A stretch of DNA of 64,000 bases, taken from the NCBI RefSeq assembly GCF_000423625.1, contig NZ_AUII01000001.1, forward strand, positions 310,001 to 374,000, read 5' to 3'. The position numbers and the translations under genes were made by a program. Each line of letters opens with the position of its first letter. Position 1 is the first letter of the stretch. Under the pieces are notes generated by a model, which saw nothing but the letters and a program-made list of their open reading frames with translations, did no database searches and had not been told where the DNA came from. The DNA comes from Pseudonocardia asaccharolytica DSM 44247 = NBRC 16224. Lineage in GTDB: Bacteria > Actinomycetota > Actinomycetes > Mycobacteriales > Pseudonocardiaceae. Below, one piece after another: positions 26,024 through 34,677 of the stretch.

Positions 26024-26148
26024 ACGTCAAGCTGAGGCGCCGGGCGTTCTGCCTACCGGCTGATGCGCTCGCGGGTCGTTGCCCGCCTCCGCCGCGGTGG
26101 ACGATCTCAGCACTGGTAGCTGAAACCTGGGACGTCTCGGTGCTCGCC

Positions 26149-26935
26149 TCAGAACGTCTCCCAGCCAGGGCCGCTCATCGGCTCGTACCCGACTGGCGCC
26201 CGGCCGTCGAGCCGGGCCAGGAGTCGCAGGTGCGCCGGTGCCTCCGGTCCGTTGACGTGCTCGACGGTCACCGCCACGGGACCGCTGCGCTGCAGAACGC
26301 GCAGGTGCTCCAGCAGTAGATCGGGGACGTAGCCGAGCGGCTGCCCGGTGCGGGTGCACACGCGCACGGCATCGGAGTTGATCGGGTTCTCGGGCTCCTC
26401 CTGTAGGACGAGCCGCTCTCCCGGCGAGAGCTGCGGCAGGCGGCCGCCGGTCACGTGCCGGATTCCGTGGACCAGGAACAGGCACGTCGTGGAGCCGTCG
26501 GACTCGACCCGCGGGATCGGGAACACCTGAACGGTGTCTCCGGTGCTGCGACCTCCGGAGCGAGCGAGCTGCTCCCAGGGGGACGCGTCCCGCGCGAGGT
26601 GTAGCTGATCGAGGAACTCGCCGAAGTCGGTCGGCGGGCGCTCATGATTCGCTGAGAGAACAACGGGAACAGGTGCTCGGACGTGTAGGTCCGGCTCCAC
26701 TCCGGGAAGCTCAGGAACGGGAGGAAGCCAGGTGTCTGCGTCGCCGGCGCAAGTACCGGAATCGATAACTGCCATCCGCTGACAGCTCCAGAAGCCCGAC
26801 GGGCGCGATGAGCCGCGTCTCGGGGTTCTGCCAGGCAACGATCAATCTGCCGGACGAGCCCCTGGCCTCGCCGGCGGCTGACCTCGAGCCGGAGAAGGGC
26901 GCCTCCAAGAGCCCGGCCGCCACGTCAGTCGTCAT
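26149..26935 (-). pseudogene. HIRAN-domain protein with two frameshifts
   Basis: A gene of about 262 codons readable only by joining three frames. From the ATG at 26935: LIVAWQNPETRLIAPVGLLE and SYRFRYLRR. After a shift near 26745: TPGFLPFLSFPEWSRTYTSE and HLFPLFSQRIMSARRP. After a shift near 26615: DFGEFLDQLHLARDASPWEQ, LFLVHGIRHVTGGRLPQLSP and LQEEPENPINSDAVRV to the stop at 26149. The last part is a HIRAN domain, a predicted DNA-end or damage-binding module found with nucleases, helicases and MTases. It overlaps the HipA-like gene upstream by 11 bases, so both formed one operon opposite to pglW. The few indels suggest recent decay, or sequencing error. Confidence 0.75.
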
Positions 26936-27530
26936 GAAGCAGCCTCCTCCGGTGGATGTCGAGCACTCCGATGATGAACTTAGCCGTCGGCTCCGACAGC
27001 CGCGGGATACTTCTCACGACGTCCTCGATCTCATCCTGTTCGATGTCGCGCAGACGGCCGGTCCAGTAGCGGCGATCTCGTTCGCCCACCAGGTCGAGGG
27101 CCTGATGAGCGGTCGCCACCAGTGTAGGGATCTCGCTCTTGGGGCGGCCCCGCGGGTTCAGGCGGCCTTCCTGGTAGTTCGGCACGACCGTGCCCCTCAG
27201 TTCGGACCCCAGGACTCGGCTCCAGCCGTCGGAGATGACGTTGCGTGAGATCGCGCCTTCCTCTCCGTCGTGCACGGCGAGCCGCACCTCGGCGCAGGGG
27301 ACGCCGAGCAGGCGACCCAGTTCGCTCACGATCTTCTCCGCCCAGTCCTCGCCCTGGCGGTGCCCATGTTGCGGGATGACGACCGGTTTGTAGAGCCAGT
27401 CGCGCTCTCGGCTGAGTGAGTCCTTGGGTGCGCCGGGCTCCCGCAGCCAGAGTTTTCGGTCGCGGCCGATCGGCTCGACGTTGACGACCTCCCACGCCGA
27501 AACGTCCACAATGGGAAAGTTCCGGATCAT
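26925..27530 (-). pseudogene. HipA-like kinase with core deleted
   Basis: 201 residues starting MIRNFPIVDVSAWEVVNVEP. The N-terminal part, DWLYKPVVIPQHGHRQGEDW then AEKIVSELGRLLGVPCAEVR, matches the nucleotide-binding lobe of HipA-like or phosphatidylinositol-kinase-like proteins. Around residue 120-150 the chain jumps to EIPTLVATAHQALDLVGERD and a tail (PRLSEPTAKFIIGVLDIHRR) that normally ends a protein of about 320 residues. The catalytic centre (N-x-D-R-H-x-x-N and the metal Asp) is absent, so an in-frame deletion probably removed it. The ATG at 27530 lies 143 bases before divergent pglX. Together with the HIRAN gene it looks like a decayed two-gene accessory module. Confidence 0.6.
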
Positions 27531-27672
27531 GAGGGCAGCGTACGGAGACAACCGTTCGAATCCGATCGCCATGGGCCGCAGCGGTGCCCGCTGCTTCCTC
27601 CGGCCCGGTGTGCCTGGAACGATCAGCGGTCCCGGCCCGATGAGGTCACCGGGGGCACGGAGGGAGAACCGG

Positions 27673-30600
27673 ATGATCGACTCGAAGGCGCTGCTGGAGG
27701 ACCTGCGCGGGCAGGTGCGGTTGCTGGAGGTCGATCTGGCCGAGCAGTCGACGGCGGTGCCCGGGTTGGCCGACGTGCTGCGCGAGGAGCATGCGGCCGA
27801 GCGCAAGGCGCGGCGGACCGCGGCGGAGTGGCCGGCGTGGCGGGACGCGCGGCTGACCCAGGTCGCGGTCGCGTGGGTGCTGGGCACGGTGTTCCTGCGG
27901 TGGAGCGAGGACAACGGGCTGATCGACCCGGTGCTGTCGGGTCCGGGGGAGCGGTTGGCCGTGGCCGAGGACGCCCAGCTGGGGCACTACCGGCGCCATC
28001 CCGAGCACCACGACGGCGAATGGCTGGCCGAGCAGTTCGAGGTGCTGCGCAGCACCGACGCCGGGCGGCTGCTGTTCGACCCCGACCACAACCCGATGTA
28101 CTGGGTGCCGATCTCACACGACGCGGCGAAGAACCTGGTCGCGTTCTGGCGCTCGACCGACGGCCGCACGCTGCGCCACGACCTCACCGACCCCGGGTGG
28201 GACACCCGCTTCCTGGGTGACCTGTACCAGGACCTGTCCGAGGACGCGAAGAAGCGCTACGCCCTGTTGCAGACCCCGCGGTTCGTCGAGCGGTTCATCC
28301 TCGACCGGACGCTCACGCCCGCCATCGACGAGTTCGGGCTCGACGGGCTGCGGCTGGTCGACCCGGCGTGCGGGAGCGGTCACTTCCTGCTCGGCGCGTT
28401 CTCCCGGCTGGTGGAGGCCTGGCGGGAGCAGTCGCCGGGGCTGGACGGCTACGAGATCGTGCGGCGGGCGCTCGGCTCGGTGCACGGGGTGGACACCAAC
28501 CCGTTCGCGGTGGCGATCGCCCGGTTCCGGCTGCTGGTCGCCGCGCTCAAGGCCGCCGGGGTGACGACGTTCGCCCAGGCCGCCGGGCAGGGCTGGCGGC
28601 CGGTGGTGGGCTGCACCGACTCGCTGCGCACGCCGGAGCGGCAGGAGTCGATCGCCGAGGTGGACGCGGCGGTCGGGTACCGGGCGCGGTGGGAGGACGT
28701 CGAGGAGTTCGCCGACGAGCGGCTGCTCGCCTCGGACTCGTATCACGCGGTAGTGTGCAACCCGCCCTACATCACGATGAAGGACCCGGAGCAGAACGAG
28801 TACTACCGCAAGCGGTGGTCGGCCTGTCACCGGCAGTTCCAGCTCACCGTGCCGTTCGCGCAGCGGATCTTCGACCTGGCCCGGCGCGCCGGGGAGGACG
28901 GGCTCGGTGCCGGGTACACCGGGCAGATCACCTCGAACGCGTTCATGAAGCGGGAGTTCGGCACCAAGCTGGTCGAGGAGTTCTTCCCGACGGTCGAGCT
29001 GACCCATGTGGTCGACACCTCCGGCGCCTACATCCCGGGACACGGCACACCCACGGTGATCCTCATCGGACGGAGGGCGAAGCCCGATCGGCGCGAGACC
29101 GTGCGGGCGGTCCTCGGGGTGCGGGGCGAACCCTCGCAGCCCGCGGACCCGGAGAAGGGTCTGGTGTGGACGGCGATCGAGGCCCAGGTCGACCACCCGG
29201 GCAGCGAGAGCGACTGGGTCAGCGTGGTCGACCTCCCGCGCTCACGGCTGGCGAGCCACCCGTGGTCGCTGTCGGGCGGCGGGGCTGTTGAGCTTCTTCA
29301 ACACCTTGAGAGTGTTTCACCGACCCGGATCAAAACGGTTTGCGAGCTTATCGGCTTTCTTGCGCTGACGCGTGAGGACGATGCATACGTTCTCGACCGG
29401 GCTACGGTCAGCAGGCTTGAACTAACGGATACCGCGCATCAATTCGCGATCGGAGCCGAGATACGCGACTGGGCGCACGAGACAGATCTGTATGCGGTTT
29501 TCCCCTACTCGGCGAATGGCGAACGAGGGCGGCTCACCTCGGCTGCATTCCACCTTCTATGGCCCAACCGAGTTCTTCTGCTGAAGCGTCGGGCACTATC
29601 CGGTTATCATATTGATCGCGGGCTCGACTGGTTCGTGTACTCGGACTTTCATCCACCGCGCTGGCAGGCGTCCCGCTTGATTGCGTTCGCGGAAGTGACG
29701 ACGCACAACCATTTCGTGCTGGACCGGGGCGGGAAGGTGTTCAAACAGACTGCTCCGGTGATCAAGCTGCCGGCGGAGGCGAGCGAGGACGACCACCTGG
29801 CGCTGCTCGGGGTGCTGAACTCGTCGACGGCATGCTTCTGGCTGAAACAGGTATGCACACAAAAGGGCGGTGGTGGCGTCGGGTGTGGCTTCAAGACTGA
29901 GCGCTGGGAAGAGCGGTTTGCGTTCAATGGGTCGAACGTCGAGGAGTTCCCGCTGCCCGCCGATCTCCCGTTGAATCGCGGCCGCCAGCTCGACTCCCTC
30001 GCCCGGCAGCTGGCCGCCACCACCCCCGACGCGATCGCCGCCACCGCGACCCCGACCCGCGACCGCCTCGCTGCTGCCCGGATCCAGCACGAGCGCCTGC
30101 GCGCGGAGATGGTCGCCGCGCAGGAGGAGCTGGACTGGGACGTCTACCGCCGCTACGGCCTGCTGTCGGACACCGAGGCGGCGGAGGTGCTCGGCGACGG
30201 TGCCGCCGAACCGCTGAACCTGGGCGAGCGGGCGTTCGAGATCGTCCTGGCCCGCAGGGTCGCGGCCGGCCAGGCCGACACGCAGTGGTTCGCCCGCCAC
30301 GGCTCCACCCCGGTCACCGAGCTGCCCACGCACTGGCCAGCGGAGTACCGCCGCACGGTCGAGGCACGGATCGCGCTGATCGAGCGGCGCCGGGATCTCG
30401 CGCTGATCGAGCGCCCGGAGTGCAAGCGGCGGTGGGCCACGGAATCCTGGGAGCGCCAGCAGGAACGCGCGCTGCGCAGCTGGCTGCTCGACCGGCTCGA
30501 ATCCCGGGCGCTGTGGTTCACCCCGGACATGAACGGCGAGGAGCAGCCGGCCCCGCAGACCGTGCGCACCCTGGCCGACCGGCTCCGCGGCGACCAGGAC

Positions 30601-31584
30601 TTCGGCTCGGTCGCCGCGCTGTGGGCGGGCGGTGCGCTGGGGCGCCCGGACGCCGACCTCGCCGAGATCGTCGGCGAGCTGATCGACGCCGAGCACGTGC
30701 CGTTCCTTGCCGCCTACCGCTACAAGCCGAAGGGCCTGGCCAAGCGCGCGGAGTGGGAGCACACCTGGGCGTTGCAGCGGCGGGAGGACGCGATCGCGGC
30801 CCGGCTGGGCCACGACGACGTCACCCACCCGGAGGTCCGGGCGGCGATCGCCACGGAGATCGGGGAGGTGCCGGTCCCGCCGAAGTACGGGTCCGGGGAC
30901 TTCCTGCGCGGCAGCTACTGGAGCCGGCGGGGCAAGCTCGACGTGCCCAAGGAGCGGTTCGTCTCCTATCCGGGCGCCGGCCGCGACGGTGACGGCAGCC
31001 TGCTGCTCGGCTGGGCCGGCTGGGACCACCGGGAGCAGGCCCAGGCGCTGGCGGTGCTGGTCAGCCAGCGCCGCGGGGACGACGGCTGGCCGGCCGAGCG
31101 GATCACGCCGCTGCTGGCCGGGCTGGCCGAGGTGCTGCCGTGGGTGCGGCAGTGGCACGCCGAGATCGACCCCGTGTACGGCGCGGCGCCCGCCGACATC
31201 TACGACGGATTCCTCGACGCCCAGCTCGGGGAGCTGCACCTGAGCCGCGACCAGCTCGCCGCCTGGCGCCCCGCCGGGCGCGTCGACGTCGCCCCGATGC
31301 CGCGGCGGGCAGCCTCGCGCGGCCCGCGCGGCGGTGAGTCGGGCGCGCCCCGTGCGCGGCGTTCACGGTCGGCCCCCGACCCGGAGCACGTCGACGCGGT
31401 GCTGACGGCGGCGGCGACCGGACCGTTGTCGAACGAGCAGATCCGCGACCTCACCGGCCTCGACGCCGCCGGTGCGCGAGCCGTCGCGACATACCTGGTG
31501 AAGCAGGGCCGGCTCGTCACAACCGGGCAGCGCCGCGGGATGCGCTACGGAAGCTGCCGCACGAGATCCGAGGGTGATGGTTGA
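27673..31584 (+). CDS. pglX: BREX type 2 adenine-specific methyltransferase PglX
   Basis: 1303 residues. The SAM-binding motif LVDPACGSGHFLLGAF is at about 230 and the catalytic NPPYITMKDPEQNEY at about 363, both intact, giving a gamma-class N6-adenine methyltransferase. The segment from about 535 to 770 should contain target recognition and part of it is AT-richer than the rest. The C-terminus ends in a winged-helix-like LTGLDAAGARAVATYLVKQG. PglX marks host DNA and is required for BREX-2/Pgl phage exclusion. ATG 27673 was chosen for GGGAGAACCGG upstream and because MIDSKALLEDLRGQV is the usual start. The last residues (SCRTRSEGDG) are read from sequence shared with the convergent monooxygenase gene, so the original 3' end may be altered. 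Confidence 0.92.
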   Translation: MIDSKALLEDLRGQVRLLEVDLAEQSTAVPGLADVLREEHAAERKARRTAAEWPAWRDARLTQVAVAWVLGTVFLRWSEDNGLIDPVLSGPGERLAVAEDAQLGHYRRHPEHHDGEWLAEQFEVLRSTDAGRLLFDPDHNPMYWVPISHDAAKNLVAFWRSTDGRTLRHDLTDPGWDTRFLGDLYQDLSEDAKKRYALLQTPRFVERFILDRTLTPAIDEFGLDGLRLVDPACGSGHFLLGAFSRLVEAWREQSPGLDGYEIVRRALGSVHGVDTNPFAVAIARFRLLVAALKAAGVTTFAQAAGQGWRPVVGCTDSLRTPERQESIAEVDAAVGYRARWEDVEEFADERLLASDSYHAVVCNPPYITMKDPEQNEYYRKRWSACHRQFQLTVPFAQRIFDLARRAGEDGLGAGYTGQITSNAFMKREFGTKLVEEFFPTVELTHVVDTSGAYIPGHGTPTVILIGRRAKPDRRETVRAVLGVRGEPSQPADPEKGLVWTAIEAQVDHPGSESDWVSVVDLPRSRLASHPWSLSGGGAVELLQHLESVSPTRIKTVCELIGFLALTREDDAYVLDRATVSRLELTDTAHQFAIGAEIRDWAHETDLYAVFPYSANGERGRLTSAAFHLLWPNRVLLLKRRALSGYHIDRGLDWFVYSDFHPPRWQASRLIAFAEVTTHNHFVLDRGGKVFKQTAPVIKLPAEASEDDHLALLGVLNSSTACFWLKQVCTQKGGGGVGCGFKTERWEERFAFNGSNVEEFPLPADLPLNRGRQLDSLARQLAATTPDAIAATATPTRDRLAAARIQHERLRAEMVAAQEELDWDVYRRYGLLSDTEAAEVLGDGAAEPLNLGERAFEIVLARRVAAGQADTQWFARHGSTPVTELPTHWPAEYRRTVEARIALIERRRDLALIERPECKRRWATESWERQQERALRSWLLDRLESRALWFTPDMNGEEQPAPQTVRTLADRLRGDQDFGSVAALWAGGALGRPDADLAEIVGELIDAEHVPFLAAYRYKPKGLAKRAEWEHTWALQRREDAIAARLGHDDVTHPEVRAAIATEIGEVPVPPKYGSGDFLRGSYWSRRGKLDVPKERFVSYPGAGRDGDGSLLLGWAGWDHREQAQALAVLVSQRRGDDGWPAERITPLLAGLAEVLPWVRQWHAEIDPVYGAAPADIYDGFLDAQLGELHLSRDQLAAWRPAGRVDVAPMPRRAASRGPRGGESGAPRARRSRSAPDPEHVDAVLTAAATGPLSNEQIRDLTGLDAAGARAVATYLVKQGRLVTTGQRRGMRYGSCRTRSEGDG
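29281..29980. other. Low-GC mosaic segment inside pglX (probable target-recognition region)
   Basis: By hand count, six 60-base lines from 29281 to 29640 average about 57% GC, against about 75% in the line at 28681 before the segment. The edges are sharp: GC-rich codons end at SLSGGGAVELL and resume around KVFKQTAPVIKLP, with a second AT-richer patch at about 29850-29940 (QVCTQKGGGGVGCGFKTERW). The frame stays open. The position, well after NPPY in a BREX MTase, is where DNA-sequence specificity is expected to reside. Confidence 0.65.
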
Positions 31585-33173
31585 TCCGAGCCGAACCACC
31601 GACCGGCGGCGGCTCGCAGGGCTGCTCGCTCGGCGGCGTCCGGGGTCGCCGAGTCGGACGCCCAGGCCACGTAGCAGTCCGGTCGCAGCAGCAGCGCGGT
31701 GGCCTGGCCGGCGCGGCTGTCGTGGCCGGTGAGCTCGGGCCGGGCCGCGACCATGGTGACGCGGTCGTCCCATCCGGTCAGAGCCCCGGCGAGCGAGCTG
31801 CCCGTGGTGAGGTCCAGCAGTAGTGGCCGGGCGGTTCGGGTCAGCTCGGCCAGCCGGACGGGCCCCCTCGGCGTGTGCAGGTTCAGCTCCGGAGCGCACC
31901 GCCCGACCAACGGATGCGTACGGTCTCGGTCGTGGCCGTCCTGGCCACGCTGGTCGACGCCGGCCATGTCGTAGCGGATGTCGGTGCCGGCGGTGAGCGC
32001 GGCCAGCCGCTGCACCGTGCTGCGGTCCTCGAGCAGCTCGCCGAACAGCTCCCGCAGCGCGGTGACGTCGCTACCCGGGGCCAACAGCGCGGACAGCGCC
32101 TGTGCGTAGCCGGTGACCCGGCGGGCGGCGAGCTGCCGCTCGGAGTCGTAGCTGTCCAGCAGCCCGGCCGGAGCGTCGCCGCGCAGCTGCGCGGCGAGTT
32201 TCCAGCCCAGGTTGAGCGCATCCTGCAGACCCAGGTTGAGGCCCTGCCCGCCGGCCGCGTCCACATGCGCGGCGTCACCGACCAGGAACACCCTCCGGTC
32301 GCGGAATCGCTCGGCCCGCCGGTTGTTACCGCCGACCAGGCGGCGCAGCGCGTGCGGTCCGTCCCCGGTCGGTGGCCCCATCGGCACGTCGGCACCCAGC
32401 ACCCGGCCGACGCTCTCCCGCAGCTCCGCGAGGCTCATCGGGCCGTCCGGGACCGGTCGGTCCCATTCGGTCGTGGCGATCATCGGTGCCCGCCCGGGTA
32501 GTGGTGCGTAGGAGAAGGTGCCGTGTTCGGTGCGGATGCCGATGAACGGGGAGACCGTCCCGTGCCCGGGCACATCGAGTCCGCCGGTCGCCGGGTCGAG
32601 CCAGTCGTCGGGTACCGAGACGTGTGCCCACCGGCTGGTCGTGCGGTCGTAGCTGACGCCCGGGAAACCGATGCCCGAGAGCTTGCGGGTCATGCTGTGT
32701 GCCCCATCCGCCCCCACCAGGTATCGGGCCGGAAGCCGATAGCTCCCGTCCGGGCCCGCGACGTCAACCCCGACGGCGTCGGCGTCCTGGGACAGGCCGA
32801 CGACGCCGTGGCCCCACCGGATCTGCGCACCGAGCTCGATCGCCCGTTCCGCGAAGAGCTGGACGATCCGGTGCTGCGGCACCGGCAAGGTGTAGATCGG
32901 GTTGTCGTCGAGCAGGCCCAGGTCCAAGCCCATCCCGGCGAACATGAAGTACGGCGCCGGTCGGGGCGGCTCCGGGCTGCCGCTGAGGCGTTCGTACAGG
33001 CCACGGTGATCGACCATGCGCACGACCTGCCCGAGCAGGCCGTTGGCCTTGGCCTCGTCGCTCGGCTCGGTCAGCCGCTCCAGCACGATCGGCCGGACAT
33101 CGGCCAACCCGAGCTCGCAGGCCAGCATCAATCCGGTCGGGCCGGCTCCGACGATGACGACGTCGACGTCCAT
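31545..33173 (-). CDS. FAD-dependent aromatic hydroxylase (PheA/TfdB type)
   Basis: 542 residues. The FAD site VVIVGAGPTGLMLACELGLA is N-terminal; YLVGADGAHSMTRKLSGIGF (DG motif) and VFLVGDAAHVDAAGGQGLNL (GD motif, about 290-310) follow, and a thioredoxin-like C-terminal domain ends the chain. The family hydroxylates phenols and aromatic antibiotics with NAD(P)H and oxygen; relatives inactivate rifampicin or tetracycline or act in polyketide tailoring. GGAGGAG precedes the ATG. Together with the TetR gene 30 bases upstream it looks like a drug- or phenol-inducible pair that arrived between pglX and pglY. Its 3' end overlaps pglX by 40 bases. Substrate unknown. Confidence 0.85.
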   Translation of the reverse strand: MDVDVVIVGAGPTGLMLACELGLADVRPIVLERLTEPSDEAKANGLLGQVVRMVDHRGLYERLSGSPEPPRPAPYFMFAGMGLDLGLLDDNPIYTLPVPQHRIVQLFAERAIELGAQIRWGHGVVGLSQDADAVGVDVAGPDGSYRLPARYLVGADGAHSMTRKLSGIGFPGVSYDRTTSRWAHVSVPDDWLDPATGGLDVPGHGTVSPFIGIRTEHGTFSYAPLPGRAPMIATTEWDRPVPDGPMSLAELRESVGRVLGADVPMGPPTGDGPHALRRLVGGNNRRAERFRDRRVFLVGDAAHVDAAGGQGLNLGLQDALNLGWKLAAQLRGDAPAGLLDSYDSERQLAARRVTGYAQALSALLAPGSDVTALRELFGELLEDRSTVQRLAALTAGTDIRYDMAGVDQRGQDGHDRDRTHPLVGRCAPELNLHTPRGPVRLAELTRTARPLLLDLTTGSSLAGALTGWDDRVTMVAARPELTGHDSRAGQATALLLRPDCYVAWASDSATPDAAERAALRAAAGRWFGSDQPSPSDLVRQLP

Positions 33174-33203
33174 TCGATCGCTCCTCCGGGATCGGGCGGG
33201 GTG

Positions 33204-33833
33204 TCATGGGACCGGGAGGCCGGCCCGAAGCTGCTCGAGCGCGTCCCGCAGGACCGGCCCGAGCGGTGTCGGAGCCTCGGCGCGCAGGCAGTGCTCGATG
33301 GCCACGGCGACGGCCGAACCGGCCGCGGCGGCCACGAGAGCGGGGTACAGGTCACGAGCGGGGTCGGTGCCGGTGCGCTCGGCGATCGCCGCGGCCAGCT
33401 CGTCCTGAGCCAGCGCATGCGCCCGGGCCAGCTCGCCCTGCAACGCCGGCTCGGTGAGCATCACCCGCACCCCGTCGACCTGCGCAGGGTCGGGCGCGGG
33501 CACGGCGTCCAGGTCCTCGTCGGGGGCGAACTGCGCCTCCACCGAGGAGACGAGGGCCTCCCACAACGGCTCGTCGCCCGGGCGGACGCGCAGCTCGTCG
33601 GCGATCCGCCGCATCCGGTCCAGGTGCCGGGCGGCGACCGCCTCCGCCTTACCGGAGAAGTAGTTGCGAAACGTCCGCACCGAGACGTCCGCGGCCGCGG
33701 CGATGTCCTCCACCGTCACCGCGGCCCACCCGCGCTCCACGGCCAGCCGGATCGCCGCCAGGCTCAACGCCTCGCGGGTCCGCTGCTTCTTGCGCTCCCG
33801 CAGCCCGCCGCGGCCGGCATGTCCGCCCACCAT
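33204..33833 (-). CDS. TetR-family repressor
   Basis: 209 residues. The N-terminal helix-turn-helix is plain: LRERKKQRTREALSLAAIRL, then TVEDIAAAADVSVRTFRNYF. The C-terminal two-thirds are helical and variable, as expected for the ligand and dimer domain. The start at 33833 (ATGGTGGGC) was chosen to match typical TetR length. It stands 30 bases ahead of the flavin monooxygenase on the same strand and is preceded by two copies of a 15-base imperfect palindrome, so it most likely represses itself and the monooxygenase until an aromatic ligand binds. Confidence 0.85.
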   Translation of the reverse strand: MVGGHAGRGGLRERKKQRTREALSLAAIRLAVERGWAAVTVEDIAAAADVSVRTFRNYFSGKAEAVAARHLDRMRRIADELRVRPGDEPLWEALVSSVEAQFAPDEDLDAVPAPDPAQVDGVRVMLTEPALQGELARAHALAQDELAAAIAERTGTDPARDLYPALVAAAAGSAVAVAIEHCLRAEAPTPLGPVLRDALEQLRAGLPVP

Positions 33834-33854
33834 GCCGACAAGCCTAAACAGAAT

Positions 33855-33886
33855 ATGCCGGATCGGCAATATTGCTGATACGGCAA
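33855..33886 (-). promoter_or_regulatory. Tandem TetR operator
   Basis: Two related inverted repeats, ATGCCGGATCGGCAA (33855-33869) and TTGCTGATACGGCAA (33872-33886), with centres 17 bases apart. They lie 22 bases upstream of the TetR start. This spacing puts two dimers on nearly the same helix face separated by about 1.6 turns. Confidence 0.65.
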
Positions 33887-33993
33887 GATAGGGCGCCGCC
33901 GTCGAGAGAGCCGTCGTGTCCGGGGCGGCCGGGGCGCGCGTTCGGCCGGCATCCGGCGGTTGCGGGGTTCGCCTCCGTTTGGTAGCTTCATTC

Positions 33994-34009
33994 ATAAGTT
34001 GAAACTTAT
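33994..34009 (+). promoter_or_regulatory. ArsR-type operator
   Basis: ATAAGTTGAAACTTAT, seven-base arms around GA, an AT-rich island in GC-rich DNA immediately ahead of the ribosome site (GGAGTGAG) of the SRPBCC-ArsR pair. ArsR-type regulators of this SRPBCC-linked group usually autoregulate through such a palindrome. Confidence 0.65.
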
Positions 34010-34026
34010 TTATGGAGTGAGTGGGC

Positions 34027-34677
34027 ATGGCGATCGATCTTGTGGCCACGGCTGGTCTGGTGACTCGGGAGGTCCGTAGCGGCACCCGCGACGGGGTACC
34101 CACGAAGATCGCCGTCGCTCGTCGTCGCTACCCCACCGATCAGGCCGATCTCTGGGACGCGCTGACCAACGGTGACCGCATCCCCCGGTGGTTCGTGCCC
34201 GTCAGCGGGGATCTCCGCGTCGGCGGCCGCTATCAGGTCGAGGGCAACGCCGGTGGTGTCGTCGAGCGCTGCGAGGAGCCGGAGATGTTCGCCGTGACGT
34301 GGGAGTTCGGGCCGATGGTGTCGTGGCTCGAGGTCAGGCTCACCCCGGCCGGCGACGGCACCACCCTCGAGCTGGCCCATGAAGCGCAGGTCGACCCCGA
34401 CCTGTGGGGACAGTTCGGTCCAGGTGCGGTGGGCGTCGGCTGGGACCTCGGCCTCATGGGGCTGGGTCTCCACATCGAGAGCGGAGCACCGGTCGACCCG
34501 GAACTGGCTGCCACGTTCCCCACCTCGCCGGAAGGCGTCGAGTTCGTCCGCCGGGCCGCTGCGGGGTGGGCCGAGGCCGCTGTGATCGACGGCGACGAGC
34601 CCGGACCGGCGTACGAGGCGGCAGAACGCACGGTAGCCGCGTACACCACCCAGCCCGAGGACGTTCCCGAGGGCTAG
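34027..34677 (+). CDS. SRPBCC/AHSA1-domain protein
   Basis: 216 residues. A START-like AHSA1 domain spans about 25-150: DLWDALTNGDRIPRWFVPVS, GDLRVGGRYQVEGNAGGVVE and MVSWLEVRLTPAGDGTTLEL. The fold has a deep hydrophobic pocket for small lipophilic ligands; this subgroup is nearly always encoded with an ArsR-type regulator. The ATG at 34027 is preferred over GTG 34021 because GGAGTGAG lies at the right distance. Its TAG stop is immediately followed by the ArsR ATG, showing co-translation. Ligand unknown. Confidence 0.85.
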   Translation: MAIDLVATAGLVTREVRSGTRDGVPTKIAVARRRYPTDQADLWDALTNGDRIPRWFVPVSGDLRVGGRYQVEGNAGGVVERCEEPEMFAVTWEFGPMVSWLEVRLTPAGDGTTLELAHEAQVDPDLWGQFGPGAVGVGWDLGLMGLGLHIESGAPVDPELAATFPTSPEGVEFVRRAAAGWAEAAVIDGDEPGPAYEAAERTVAAYTTQPEDVPEG

